Positions 1 through 6,804 of a stretch of DNA of 17,743 nucleotides are shown in pieces. The notes beneath the pieces were generated by a model that was not told the origin of the DNA, did not search any database, and saw only the letters and a list, made by a program, of their open reading frames with translations. Position 1 is the stretch's first letter, and the number at the start of each line of letters is the position of its first letter. The position numbers and the translations under genes are program-made. The stretch comes from an uncultured Collinsella sp. GTDB lineage: Bacteria > Actinomycetota > Coriobacteriia > Coriobacteriales > Coriobacteriaceae. The stretch covers positions 1-17,743 of the forward strand of contig UQZL01000039.1 of NCBI GenBank assembly GCA_900545605.1, given 5' to 3'.

Positions 1-15
1 ATAACCATGCAACGG

Positions 16-62
16 AAAAGAGCCGCCCTTTCGGACGACTCAAACTGTAATGGGGCTTTTTT
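16..62 (+). terminator. Possible terminator of a gene left of the window
   Basis: AAAAGAGCC (16-24) can pair with GGCTTTTTT (54-62), giving nine pairs with one G-T wobble and ending in a run of six T. The loop is long (29 nt), so this is a weak prediction. It would end a plus-strand transcript that enters from outside the window. Confidence 0.3.
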
Positions 63-143
63 AGCTGCCCAAGACAGTGGCTCATTCGATGTCAGTCGCC
101 AAAAGCGAGCGAGCCGCATTTGCGCCAAGGTGACGTGAAATGA

Positions 144-172
144 GAGGGCGCTGACCTTCTGGTCGCGCCCTC
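144..172. terminator. Strong hairpin downstream of the nitroreductase
   Basis: GAGGGCGC (144-151) pairs with GCGCCCTC (165-172), and inside it GACC (153-156) pairs with GGTC (161-164). The loop is TTCT and there is one bulged T at 152. No long T-run follows on either strand, so intrinsic termination is uncertain. Its position beyond the stop codon of the leftward nitroreductase gene suggests a role in 3' end formation or stability. Confidence 0.4.
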
Positions 173-251
173 GAAATTGAACGTCAGATTGGCGTGAATG
201 CGGCCCGCGCAGCGTCAACGAGCCCGCCGTTCGGTAGAATGGCGGAACTAA

Positions 252-773
252 TTACCTTACGTAGACCACGTTGTCGCGGCGGGGTTTGGGCTCGGGCAGC
301 GTGTCCTCGGCATAGCCCAGAATGCAGTGACCGACACCGCGCAGGCTGCCGTCGGCGGGTAGACCCCAACTGGCCAGTAGCTCCAGGCCCTCGGGCGAAT
401 CGAAAACCTCGTGGGCGCGATGAATCCAGCACGAATCAACGCCCAGCGCATAGGCAGCGTTGAGCAGGTTGCCCATGGCGAGCGAGCCGTCTTCCAGATG
501 TGTGGGCACGCTGCGGTCAACCAGCACCACCACAACGGTCTTGGCGCCATAGAAGGGGTCGCTGTTGCTGCCCATGACTTGCGCGTTGAGCTGCGAGAGA
601 CGCTCGACGGTCGCGGGGTCGGTGACGGCGACAAACGTCACCGGCTGGCGGCCCATGCCGCTCGGTGCATATTGGCCGGCTTCGATAATACGTGCAAGCT
701 TTTCGGCCTCGACGGGACGATCGCTGTAGTTGCGGCAGCTGCGGCGGTGAATGAGTGCTTCGATAGTCTCCAT
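252..773 (-). CDS. Nitroreductase family FMN oxidoreductase
   Basis: A 173-aa protein of the nitroreductase fold, which uses FMN and NAD(P)H to reduce nitro, quinone or enone compounds in the cytoplasm as a homodimer. The N-terminus has the family pattern RRSCRNYSDRPV (FMN phosphate contact), followed by APSGMGRQP near residues 36-44. The C-terminal third contains GVGHCILGYAED, where members of the family complete the FMN pocket. The length fits the short form of the family. The start is the ATG at 773, because AAGGAG lies just upstream of it; the frame stays open further upstream but has no ribosome binding site there. It is transcribed alone and divergently from the 96-aa gene. The true substrate cannot be told from sequence. 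Confidence 0.9.
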   Translation of the reverse strand: METIEALIHRRSCRNYSDRPVEAEKLARIIEAGQYAPSGMGRQPVTFVAVTDPATVERLSQLNAQVMGSNSDPFYGAKTVVVVLVDRSVPTHLEDGSLAMGNLLNAAYALGVDSCWIHRAHEVFDSPEGLELLASWGLPADGSLRGVGHCILGYAEDTLPEPKPRRDNVVYVR

Positions 774-1067
774 GGTGTCTCCTTGCGGTGGCGTTGCAGA
801 TGCCCCGTTCATACCCGTCGGGCTCAAACGATAGACGGTCAATTGCCCGGCCAAAAGGATAGATTCCAATTGGGAAAGTAGGTTTGCATAAAAGTACCTT
901 CAGAATGTGACAAACAAATGGGATGGTTAAACGTTTTATCCCGTCTACCCTGCGGTTTTTTACCACTTGCCTAAATGACGAACGCATAACCTCTGATAAG
1001 GGTTTTACTAAAGGAATACCAACGTTTATCAATGCGCCGTGGTGGCGCCGGGCCAGGAGGTAACATC
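774..1067. other. Divergent intergenic region
   Basis: An AT-richer spacer between two divergent genes, which should carry both promoters. On the plus strand the best candidate is 1004-1032. On the minus strand no convincing -35/-10 pair for the nitroreductase was found. No RNA gene or repeat was recognised. Confidence 0.4.
1004..1032 (+). promoter_or_regulatory. Candidate promoter of the 96-aa gene
   Basis: TTTACT (1004-1009) and TATCAA (1027-1032) are separated by 17 bp, each matching four of six consensus bases. Transcription would start near 1039, leaving a short leader with the ribosome binding site AGGAGG about six bases before the ATG. Confidence 0.35.
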
Positions 1068-1358
1068 ATGTTCCAGGCTGGAGATGTCGTCGAGACCGAT
1101 TTCGAAGGATTTCTGAAGCTGCTGCGTTCCAAGACGCGCGCTTTCGTGTCGATCAACGATCACGAGTACTACATCACGCACACCGATGGCTATTGGCGTG
1201 TTCAGGATTGCGAGGCCCTCAACGACAAGGGCCACTTTACTGACTGTTCTGAGTTGGTCAACACGGTCTGCGAGGTCGTCGAGCTGCCGTGGATTGCCGG
1301 CAAGAGCCTGCATGACAGCTTCTCGGGCGCTACGGTCTATGAGGCCGTCGCCGCTTAA
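1068..1358 (+). CDS. Unrecognised 96-aa acidic protein
   Basis: I do not recognise this protein. It is small, soluble-looking and acidic, with no signal peptide or membrane segment and a mixed alpha/beta composition. The aromatic stretch HEYYITHTDGYWRVQDC sits in the middle, and there are three cysteines (two around residues 58-70). The ATG at 1068 was chosen over an upstream in-frame start because AGGAGG lies just before it. The gene is flanked by a plausible promoter and a very good intrinsic terminator, so it is probably an independent, expressed unit. Codon use resembles its neighbours, with no sign of transfer. Confidence 0.75.
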   Translation: MFQAGDVVETDFEGFLKLLRSKTRAFVSINDHEYYITHTDGYWRVQDCEALNDKGHFTDCSELVNTVCEVVELPWIAGKSLHDSFSGATVYEAVAA

Positions 1359-1384
1359 CAGGCAATAAAACCCGATTTTCACGT

Positions 1385-1420
1385 GACCGCTGGCGCCGCC
1401 CCCGCGCCGGCGGTCTTTTT
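1385..1420 (+). terminator. Intrinsic terminator of the 96-aa gene
   Basis: GACCGC (1385-1390) and GGCGC (1392-1396) pair with GCGCC (1404-1408) and GCGGTC (1410-1415), with one T-G wobble. Five T follow. This is a strong intrinsic terminator 27 bp beyond the stop codon. Confidence 0.9.
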
Positions 1421-1463
1421 CTGCCGATAGGCCATAAAAATGCACGCATTTGCGGAGAGCCTG

Positions 1464-1492
1464 TTGACGATAGTCAAAACTCGGACTAATCT
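1464..1492 (+). promoter_or_regulatory. Promoter of the marR-ABC operon
   Basis: TTGACG (1464-1469) and TAATCT (1487-1492) are 17 bp apart, a near-consensus housekeeping promoter. Transcription should start near 1499. A dyad with arms TAGTC and GACTA fills the spacer and overlaps the -10 box, so a bound protein there would block RNA polymerase. Confidence 0.7.
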
Positions 1493-1525
1493 AGAGACAC
1501 ATAATTGGTCAAAAATCGGACAATT
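1471..1525 (+). promoter_or_regulatory. Two direct repeats, probable MarR operators
   Basis: The 20-bp segments 1471-1490 and 1506-1525 agree at 16 of 20 positions and share the core GTCAAAANTCGGAC with start points 35 bp apart. Each core has the dyad GTC-N8-GAC; in the first copy it extends to TAGTC-N8-GACTA. The first copy covers the promoter spacer and -10 box, and the second lies just after the expected start of transcription. Autorepression by the adjacent MarR protein is the natural reading, but that is inference. Confidence 0.6.
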
Positions 1526-1539
1526 GAATGGTGGGATAG

Positions 1540-2040
1540 ATGAATAGTGCGGTTACGCTGGTCGACTTCGATCGGTTGCTCAATGGACTCGACCATATCT
1601 ATTCGGAGTTCTCGCGCGCCTGCGGCCTTTCGGACTGCGCCTACTGGATGCTCGTCGACACGAGTGCAGCGGGCGGAAGCGTTGCCGTGAGTCGGCTGAC
1701 GAGTGAATGGTTCTACAGCAAACAGACCATCAATTCGGCGATTAAAACGCTTAGGGCGCGAGGGCTTGCGACGTTGGAGTTTGCCGAGGGCAGTCGTAAA
1801 AACAAGGTTGTACGACTGACCGAAGAAGGCGTGCGGTTTGCCAAGCGCTACGCGTTGCCGGCGCAAAAAGCCGAGCAACAGGCATTCGAGGCGCTCGAGC
1901 CGTGGGAACAGTGCGAGATCATGCGCTTGGTCGGTAAGTTCTCCCATGTTCTTAACGAAGAGTGCGAGGCATTTAAACGGCAAGTGGCCGCCGAGAACGA
2001 GACTGACGATAAGGGCGAGGGGGACGCATGCGACTCTTAA
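1540..2040 (+). CDS. MarR-family transcriptional regulator
   Basis: A 166-aa winged-helix protein of the MarR family, which bind short dyads as dimers and are usually released by small ligands such as toxic compounds. The DNA-binding part spans about residues 48-110: VSRLTSEWFYSKQTINSAIKTL-type helices (recognition helix around SKQTINSAIKTL), followed by the wing (FAEGSRKNKVVRLTEEG). The helices on either side form the dimerisation region. The C-terminal tail is acidic and low-complexity. The start is the ATG at 1540, with a modest GGTGGGA upstream. The stop overlaps the next gene by 13 bp, so regulator and exporter are translationally linked. It most likely represses its own operon. Confidence 0.9.
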   Translation: MNSAVTLVDFDRLLNGLDHIYSEFSRACGLSDCAYWMLVDTSAAGGSVAVSRLTSEWFYSKQTINSAIKTLRARGLATLEFAEGSRKNKVVRLTEEGVRFAKRYALPAQKAEQQAFEALEPWEQCEIMRLVGKFSHVLNEECEAFKRQVAAENETDDKGEGDACDS

Positions 2041-3764
2041 TGAGGTTTATGAGGCCGTACCGCGGTCTGATTGCGGTGACGCTGTTTGCGGTGCTGATAG
2101 ATAACGTCGGTACGCTGTTGGTTCCCACGATGCTGGCGAACATGGTCAACACCGGAATTACCACGGGTGATGTCGACTATATATTACGCAACGGCCTGTA
2201 CATGCTTATCGCGACCGGCATGGCCAGCGGCGGCACGGTGCTGGGCTGCTATCTTTCGGCGCGCCTGGCCGCCAACGTGGCTTGCGATATCCGCAATGCC
2301 GTGTACGACAAATCGCTCGAGCTCGCGGCCAGCGATTTTGAGCGCTTTGGCACGGGTTCGATGATCACGCGCTCGCTCAACGACATCAACGTGATTCAGC
2401 AAGCTGTCCTTCAGACGATTCAGCTGGTGCTGCCGGTGCCGTTCTTGGCCGTGGCAGGCATCATTTTTGCTTGGTTCATCGATCCCGCCATGGGTACGCT
2501 GCTGGGCGTGGTGGTTGCGATCGTGCTGGTGGCGGCGGTCTTTACCGTTGCCAACGCCGCGCCGATCTTTATGCGCCTGCAGAGCTTTATCGACCGCATG
2601 AACGTGGTGCTGCGCGAGAACATCGTGGGCGTGCGCGTCATCCGCGCATTTAACAAGGAGCGCCACGAGGAGCAGCGCCTGGACGAGGTGTTTAGCGATT
2701 ACGCGGCCAATGCCATCAAGGTCAACCACCTGTTTGTGGGTCTCGACAGCTCCAGCTTCTTTTTGATGAATATCGCCGAGGTGGCGGTGCTGTGGGTGGG
2801 CGGCAACCGCGTGGGCGTCCACGCCATGCAAATCGGTAGCATCTCGGCCGTGCTGGAGTACGCGATCCTGATCCTGTTCTTTGTGATGACGGCGCAGATG
2901 GTGATTCTGACGCTCCCACGCGCCGCCGCATGCCTGAACCGTGCGCAGCAGGTGTTGGAGATTGAGCCGAGCATCGTGGACGGCAAGCGCACGCTGGACA
3001 CGTGCGCGGCGGAGTCTGTTGACGGTGCCGACGCGGTGGCCGTGTTCGACCACATGTCGTTCCGTTTTGACGATGCCGACGAGGATACCCTGTGCGACCT
3101 GAGCTTTGCCTGTCGCCGTAGCCAGACCACGGCGATTGTAGGCTCGACGGGTTCGGGCAAGTCGACGGTGGCCAAGCTCTTGCTTCGCTTCCACGATGCC
3201 ACGAAGGGCGCCATTCGCCTGAATGGCATCGATCTGCGCGACCTTTCGCAAGACGACATCCGCGGGCGTATCGCCTATGTGCCGCAGAAGGCATGGCTGT
3301 TCTCGGGTACGGTGGCGAGCAACCTGCGCTTTGGCAACGAAGACGCGACTGAGGCTGACATGCTCCATGCGCTGGAGGTTGCCCAGAGCACCTTTGTGCT
3401 CGACCAGCCCCAGGGGCTCGATACGCCGGTGGCCCAGGGCGGCACGAACTTCTCGGGTGGTCAGCGCCAGCGCCTGGCGATTGCCCGCGCACTCATGAAG
3501 CATGCCGATCTATATATCTTCGACGACAGTTTTTCGGCCCTGGACTTTAAGACCGATGCGGCACTGCGCCATGCGCTGCAGGACGAGACGTGCGATGCCG
3601 CGGTGCTCATCATCGCCCAGCGCATCTCGACTATTTTGCATGCCGATCAGATCGTGGTGCTCAAAGACGGCGAGATCGTGGGCCTAGGCACGCACGACGA
3701 GCTCATGGAAACCTGCGAGGTGTACCGCGCAATCGCGGAATCGCAGATGAAGGGAGGTGAGTAG
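2028..3764 (+). CDS. ABC half-exporter, degenerate-site subunit (pair 1)
   Basis: A 578-aa type IV ABC exporter half: a six-helix membrane domain (about residues 10-300) followed by an ATPase domain (about 345-575). Walker A GSTGSGKST has its Lys at 378, the Q-loop lies in YVPQKAWLFSG, and the signature FSGGQ is at 475-479. Walker B ends in Asp499-Asp500, so the catalytic Glu is replaced by Asp, and the switch His is Gln531. This combination marks the degenerate-site subunit of heterodimeric exporters such as TM287/288, BmrCD and LmrCD. The ATG at 2028 has GAGGGGG just upstream; the alternative ATG at 2040, in a TAATG overlap, has poorer spacing. The partner is the next gene. The substrate is unknown; drugs, peptides or lipids are all possible. 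Confidence 0.93.
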   Translation: MRLLMRFMRPYRGLIAVTLFAVLIDNVGTLLVPTMLANMVNTGITTGDVDYILRNGLYMLIATGMASGGTVLGCYLSARLAANVACDIRNAVYDKSLELAASDFERFGTGSMITRSLNDINVIQQAVLQTIQLVLPVPFLAVAGIIFAWFIDPAMGTLLGVVVAIVLVAAVFTVANAAPIFMRLQSFIDRMNVVLRENIVGVRVIRAFNKERHEEQRLDEVFSDYAANAIKVNHLFVGLDSSSFFLMNIAEVAVLWVGGNRVGVHAMQIGSISAVLEYAILILFFVMTAQMVILTLPRAAACLNRAQQVLEIEPSIVDGKRTLDTCAAESVDGADAVAVFDHMSFRFDDADEDTLCDLSFACRRSQTTAIVGSTGSGKSTVAKLLLRFHDATKGAIRLNGIDLRDLSQDDIRGRIAYVPQKAWLFSGTVASNLRFGNEDATEADMLHALEVAQSTFVLDQPQGLDTPVAQGGTNFSGGQRQRLAIARALMKHADLYIFDDSFSALDFKTDAALRHALQDETCDAAVLIIAQRISTILHADQIVVLKDGEIVGLGTHDELMETCEVYRAIAESQMKGGE

Positions 3765-3765
3765 C

Positions 3766-5766
3766 ATGACCGAGGAGCTCAAGAAGCAGGGCATCGTCGA
3801 TGGCGCTGCGGTTGTAGAGACAGTCGAGGAGACGGGCGTCGCGCCCGACCTGGACGAAGCCGCCAAGGCGGCGGAGCGCGAGGCTCGCCGCCAAGCGCTC
3901 TACGAGGAAAACGAACGTGCCGAGGACGAGCGCGCCCGCGCCGAGGCAGAGCGTATGCGCGACGTGGACGACGAAGACGAGGACGAGACGCCTCGGGATA
4001 CCTGGGCGACGGTGCGCCGCCTGTGGAGTGAGGCTGCCGGCGACCATTGGCGCTTCTATATCGTGTTCGCGAGCATTGTGTTCTATGTCATCTTTAACAC
4101 CGCCGCGCCGGCATATAGCGCCCGCGTGATCGATGAGCTGTGGGGCCACATTCAGGTGGCGTTTGCCAACGACACCACTTTCAGCATCACCTGGGAGAAC
4201 TGCGGCAAGACCATTTTCGTCTACTTTATGATCTGGACTGCCGCCGCCTCGTTCTATGCGCTCCAGAGCTTTTTGATGTCGAGCGTCGCTGAGCGTCTCA
4301 ATCTGCGCCTGCGCAACCGCATCGCGCAAAAGCTCAACCGTCTGCCGCTCGCCTATTTTGACGCGCATCGTCCCGGCGAGGTCGTCAGCCGCGCGACCAA
4401 CGACCTGGACAAGATGTCCGAGAGCATGCAGCGCGGATTGCTGCAGCTGCTCGTGTCGATCGGCACGGTTGTTGGTGCTGTGAGCGTGATGTTCGTGTTC
4501 AGCGTGCAGCTTACGCTCGTCTTTCTGTTCTTTACGGCACTGTCGCTGCTGGTGACGAAGGTCGTCTCGCGCCGCACACACGATGTGACGGGCGAGCGCC
4601 AGGAGTGGGTGTCCAAGATTACGAGTGCGGTCGAGGAAGGCTATTCGGGCCGTCTGGTGATCCGCGCGTTTAACCGCGAACGCCAAAGTTCTGCCGAGGT
4701 GCACCAGGCCTCGGGCGAGCTGGCACGCGTGAGTGCCAAGGCCGACTTTATGATCAATGCCGTCGGCCCTGCGGTGCGCTTTATCGGCCGTTTGGCGCAG
4801 ATCGTGATCGCGCTGGTGGGCTGCAGCATGCTGGTTGCCGGTCACATGACCGTCGGCGTGTTCCAGGCGTTCTTCCAGTTTATCTACGAGGCGTCCGAAC
4901 CCATGACGCAGCTGTCGTTTACCTTCAACTCGCTGCAGAGCGCGTTGGCGAGTGCGGAGCGCGTGTTCGACCTGCTCGATGAGCCCGAGATGGAGGCCGA
5001 TCCGCTGCCGGACGAGGCCGCCAAGCTGCCGGGTCGCGTTGAGGGTCGCGTCTCCTTTGAGCACGTGCGCTTTGGTTATTCGCCCGACAAGCCGCTTATG
5101 CACGACGTGTCGTTTACCGCCGAGCCGGGCCAGAAGATTGCCGTGGTGGGAACCACGGGCGCGGGCAAGACGACGCTCATCAACCTGCTCATGCGCTTCT
5201 ACGAGATTGACGGCGGGCGTATTACGCTCGACGGCGTGGATACGAGCCGCATGGACCGCGGCGAGCTACGGCAGCAGTTTGGCATGGTGCTGCAGGACGC
5301 CTGGCTGTTCGATGGCACGATTGCCGAGAACATCGCCTACGGCTGTCCCGAGGCGACGCGTGAGGAGATCGTGGCGGCTGCGCGCGCCGCGCAGGTCGAC
5401 TTCTTTGTGCGCACCATGCCGCAGGGCTATGACACGCGCGTGGCCAACGATGCCGAAAGCATCAGCCAGGGCCAGCGTCAGCTGCTGACCATCGCACGCG
5501 TGCTGCTCAATAACCCGGCGATTCTCATCCTGGACGAGGCGACCTCAAGCGTGGATACGCGTACCGAGCTTGCCATCGGTCGTGCCATGGACGCGCTCAT
5601 GCGCGGGCGCACGAGCTTTGTGATCGCGCACCGCCTGTCGACGATCGTGGACGCCGACCTGATCTTGGTCATGGATCACGGCAACATTATCGAGCAGGGC
5701 ACGCATAAGGAGCTGCTGGCTGCCGAGGGTGCCTACGCCGACCTCTATCTGAGCCAGTTCGCATAA
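3766..5766 (+). CDS. ABC half-exporter, catalytic subunit with charged N-terminus (pair 1)
   Basis: A 666-aa ABC exporter half that pairs with the preceding gene product. The ATPase domain has Walker A GTTGAGKTT (Lys468), signature ISQGQ (566-570) in place of LSGGQ, Walker B with Asp590-Glu591 and switch His622. The active ATP site would combine these residues with the partner's FSGGQ; the other site is degenerate. Unusually, the first 76 or so residues form a highly charged, Glu/Arg/Ala-rich, coiled-coil-like extension ending in an acidic run (DVDDEDEDE), ahead of the membrane domain that starts near residue 95. The ATG at 3766 follows AGGGAGG at good spacing and lies one base after the previous stop; the GTG at 3757 sits inside that ribosome binding site. 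A bidirectional terminator ends the operon. Confidence 0.93.
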   Translation: MTEELKKQGIVDGAAVVETVEETGVAPDLDEAAKAAEREARRQALYEENERAEDERARAEAERMRDVDDEDEDETPRDTWATVRRLWSEAAGDHWRFYIVFASIVFYVIFNTAAPAYSARVIDELWGHIQVAFANDTTFSITWENCGKTIFVYFMIWTAAASFYALQSFLMSSVAERLNLRLRNRIAQKLNRLPLAYFDAHRPGEVVSRATNDLDKMSESMQRGLLQLLVSIGTVVGAVSVMFVFSVQLTLVFLFFTALSLLVTKVVSRRTHDVTGERQEWVSKITSAVEEGYSGRLVIRAFNRERQSSAEVHQASGELARVSAKADFMINAVGPAVRFIGRLAQIVIALVGCSMLVAGHMTVGVFQAFFQFIYEASEPMTQLSFTFNSLQSALASAERVFDLLDEPEMEADPLPDEAAKLPGRVEGRVSFEHVRFGYSPDKPLMHDVSFTAEPGQKIAVVGTTGAGKTTLINLLMRFYEIDGGRITLDGVDTSRMDRGELRQQFGMVLQDAWLFDGTIAENIAYGCPEATREEIVAAARAAQVDFFVRTMPQGYDTRVANDAESISQGQRQLLTIARVLLNNPAILILDEATSSVDTRTELAIGRAMDALMRGRTSFVIAHRLSTIVDADLILVMDHGNIIEQGTHKELLAAEGAYADLYLSQFA

Positions 5767-5795
5767 TGTGACAAAGGGACAGTCTCTTTGCCACA
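5767..5795. repeat. 29-bp near-perfect palindrome
   Basis: Directly after the stop codon, TGTGACAAAGGGAC (5767-5780) is mirrored by GTCTCTTTGCCACA (5782-5795) around a single A, with one mismatch and one wobble in 14 pairs. There is no T-run, and a proper terminator follows nine bases later. It therefore looks like a dispersed palindromic unit or a protein site rather than a terminator. Confidence 0.6.
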
Positions 5796-5803
5796 TCACA
5801 AAT

Positions 5804-5838
5804 AAGGCGCGCCGGGGATGAATTCCCTGGCGCGCCTT
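5804..5838. terminator. Bidirectional terminator between ABC operon and cysE
   Basis: AAGGCGCGCC (5804-5813) pairs with GGCGCGCCTT (5829-5838), extended inward by GGGGA/TTCCCT with one wobble; the loop is TGAAT. Short T-rich tails follow on both strands. It lies between two convergent genes and can serve both. Confidence 0.75.
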
Positions 5839-5876
5839 TGCGTTGATGCCGATGTCGTTTTGTGCCGCTTGCGTTC

Positions 5877-6581
5877 CTAGCGTTCGTCCACGAGCTTGGC
5901 GACGAGGGCCTTGAGCTCGGCCACCTCTCGCTCGAGTTCCTTGACGCGGCGGGCATTCTCGGTGATGCCCTGGCGGTTGAGGGCGGACTGCTCGGCGGCG
6001 TCATCGGGCATGTACTCGCGATGCTGCTTGGCGTCGAAACTCTCCTCGAACACACGGCAGCCGTTGCGCTTGATGATGCGTCCCGGCACGCCCACGACGG
6101 TGCAGTTGTCGGGGACGTCCTTAACGACGACCGAGTTGCCGCCGATCTTGACGTTGTTGCCGATGCGGATGTTGCCGAGCACCTTGGCGCCCGTGCCCAC
6201 CGTGACATTGTTGCCCAGGGTGGGGTGACGCTTGCCGGTCTCGTTGCCGGTGCCGCCGAGCGTGACGCCCTGGTAGAGCACACAGTTGTCGCCCACAATG
6301 GTGGTCTCGCCGATGACGACGCCCATGGCGTGGTCGATAAAGAAGTGCTTGCCAATCTGCGCGGCAGGGTGAATCTCGACGCCGGTGATGTGGCGGGTGA
6401 TTTGCGAGAGCACGCGGGCGAGCGAGCGATGACCGTGCTCCCACAGCCAGTGCTCGGGCACGTGGTTCCACTTGGCGTGCAGGCCAGGATAGGAAAGAAA
6501 GATGACCAGACCGTTTTGCGCGGCGGGGTCCTGCGCCTGGACGGTCTTGATGTCCTCGCGAATGGTATTGATAAAGCTCAC
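5877..6581 (-). CDS. cysE: Serine O-acetyltransferase
   Basis: A 234-aa enzyme that transfers acetyl from acetyl-CoA to serine, giving O-acetylserine for cysteine synthesis. The left-handed beta-helix of hexapeptide repeats starts at about residue 68 (VEIHPAAQIG), continues through FIDHAMGVVIGET and LYQGVTLGGTG, and ends near VVGVPGRII (about 170). His84 is the expected catalytic His. The position of the E. coli catalytic Asp143 is Glu69 here, as I recall from the shorter Gram-positive enzymes. The C-terminus carries a heptad-like coiled coil (about 208-232). The start is the GTG at 6581, with AGGGAGG nine bases upstream. The protein is shorter than the E. coli one because the N-terminal helical domain is reduced. 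No O-acetylserine sulfhydrylase lies beside it. Confidence 0.93.
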   Translation of the reverse strand: MSFINTIREDIKTVQAQDPAAQNGLVIFLSYPGLHAKWNHVPEHWLWEHGHRSLARVLSQITRHITGVEIHPAAQIGKHFFIDHAMGVVIGETTIVGDNCVLYQGVTLGGTGNETGKRHPTLGNNVTVGTGAKVLGNIRIGNNVKIGGNSVVVKDVPDNCTVVGVPGRIIKRNGCRVFEESFDAKQHREYMPDDAAEQSALNRQGITENARRVKELEREVAELKALVAKLVDER

Positions 6582-6622
6582 CGGCCGCCCTCCCTTAGCG
6601 CCATGGCAATGCGATTCAATAA

Positions 6623-6639
6623 AGTATAGCGATTCGCTA
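6623..6639 (-). promoter_or_regulatory. cysE -10 box with overlapping 13-bp dyad
   Basis: On the minus strand TATACT (6628-6623) is a good -10 element, placing the transcript start near 6616. No good -35 is visible. A perfect odd dyad, TAGCGATTCGCTA (6627-6639), overlaps the upstream edge of the -10 box and lies in the spacer, a natural position for a repressor or activator site. Confidence 0.45.
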
Positions 6640-6724
6640 GGGATTAAAAAGGACAATCTTGGCGGCTTTGCGCTACAAGTGTCAGTTATGCAAACTTGCT
6701 GGTAATGGAGTCATGCTTTTGTGG

Positions 6725-6758
6725 GGTTGCGCACGAGGGGGCACCGCAACCGTATACT
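6725..6758 (+). promoter_or_regulatory. Candidate dedA promoter with dyad
   Basis: TATACT (6753-6758) is a good -10 box. Just upstream, GGTTGCG (6725-6731) and CGCAACC (6745-6751) form a perfect 7-bp inverted repeat. The only -35-like element is TTGCGC (6727-6732), which would need a 20-bp spacer, longer than usual. Confidence 0.4.
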
Positions 6759-6804
6759 GGTCAACTTGGACGTATCCGCGCCCACAACTGAGAGGTTTTA
6801 CTTC

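Larger units (their letters stand above)
1..251. other. Non-coding left edge
   Basis: No credible gene is visible. The short open frames here are arginine-rich and lack ribosome binding sites. The stretch holds a weak terminator-like hairpin (16-62) and a stronger hairpin (144-172), which probably separate an unseen gene to the left from the leftward nitroreductase gene. Confidence 0.6.

Noticed and set aside
1436..1446. AAAAATGCACG, also found at the ends of the 9046-9248 segment
   Set aside because: Only 11 bases match, with no flanking similarity and no partner copy nearby; probably coincidence.
3757..3765. GTG 3757 as start of the second ABC subunit
   Set aside because: It lies within the AGGGAGG ribosome binding site that serves ATG 3766.
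2184..5103. Long minus-strand frames (2184-3503 and 3703-5103)
   Set aside because: Same reason: antisense shadows of the first ABC pair, with low-complexity His/Arg-rich translations and no ribosome binding sites.
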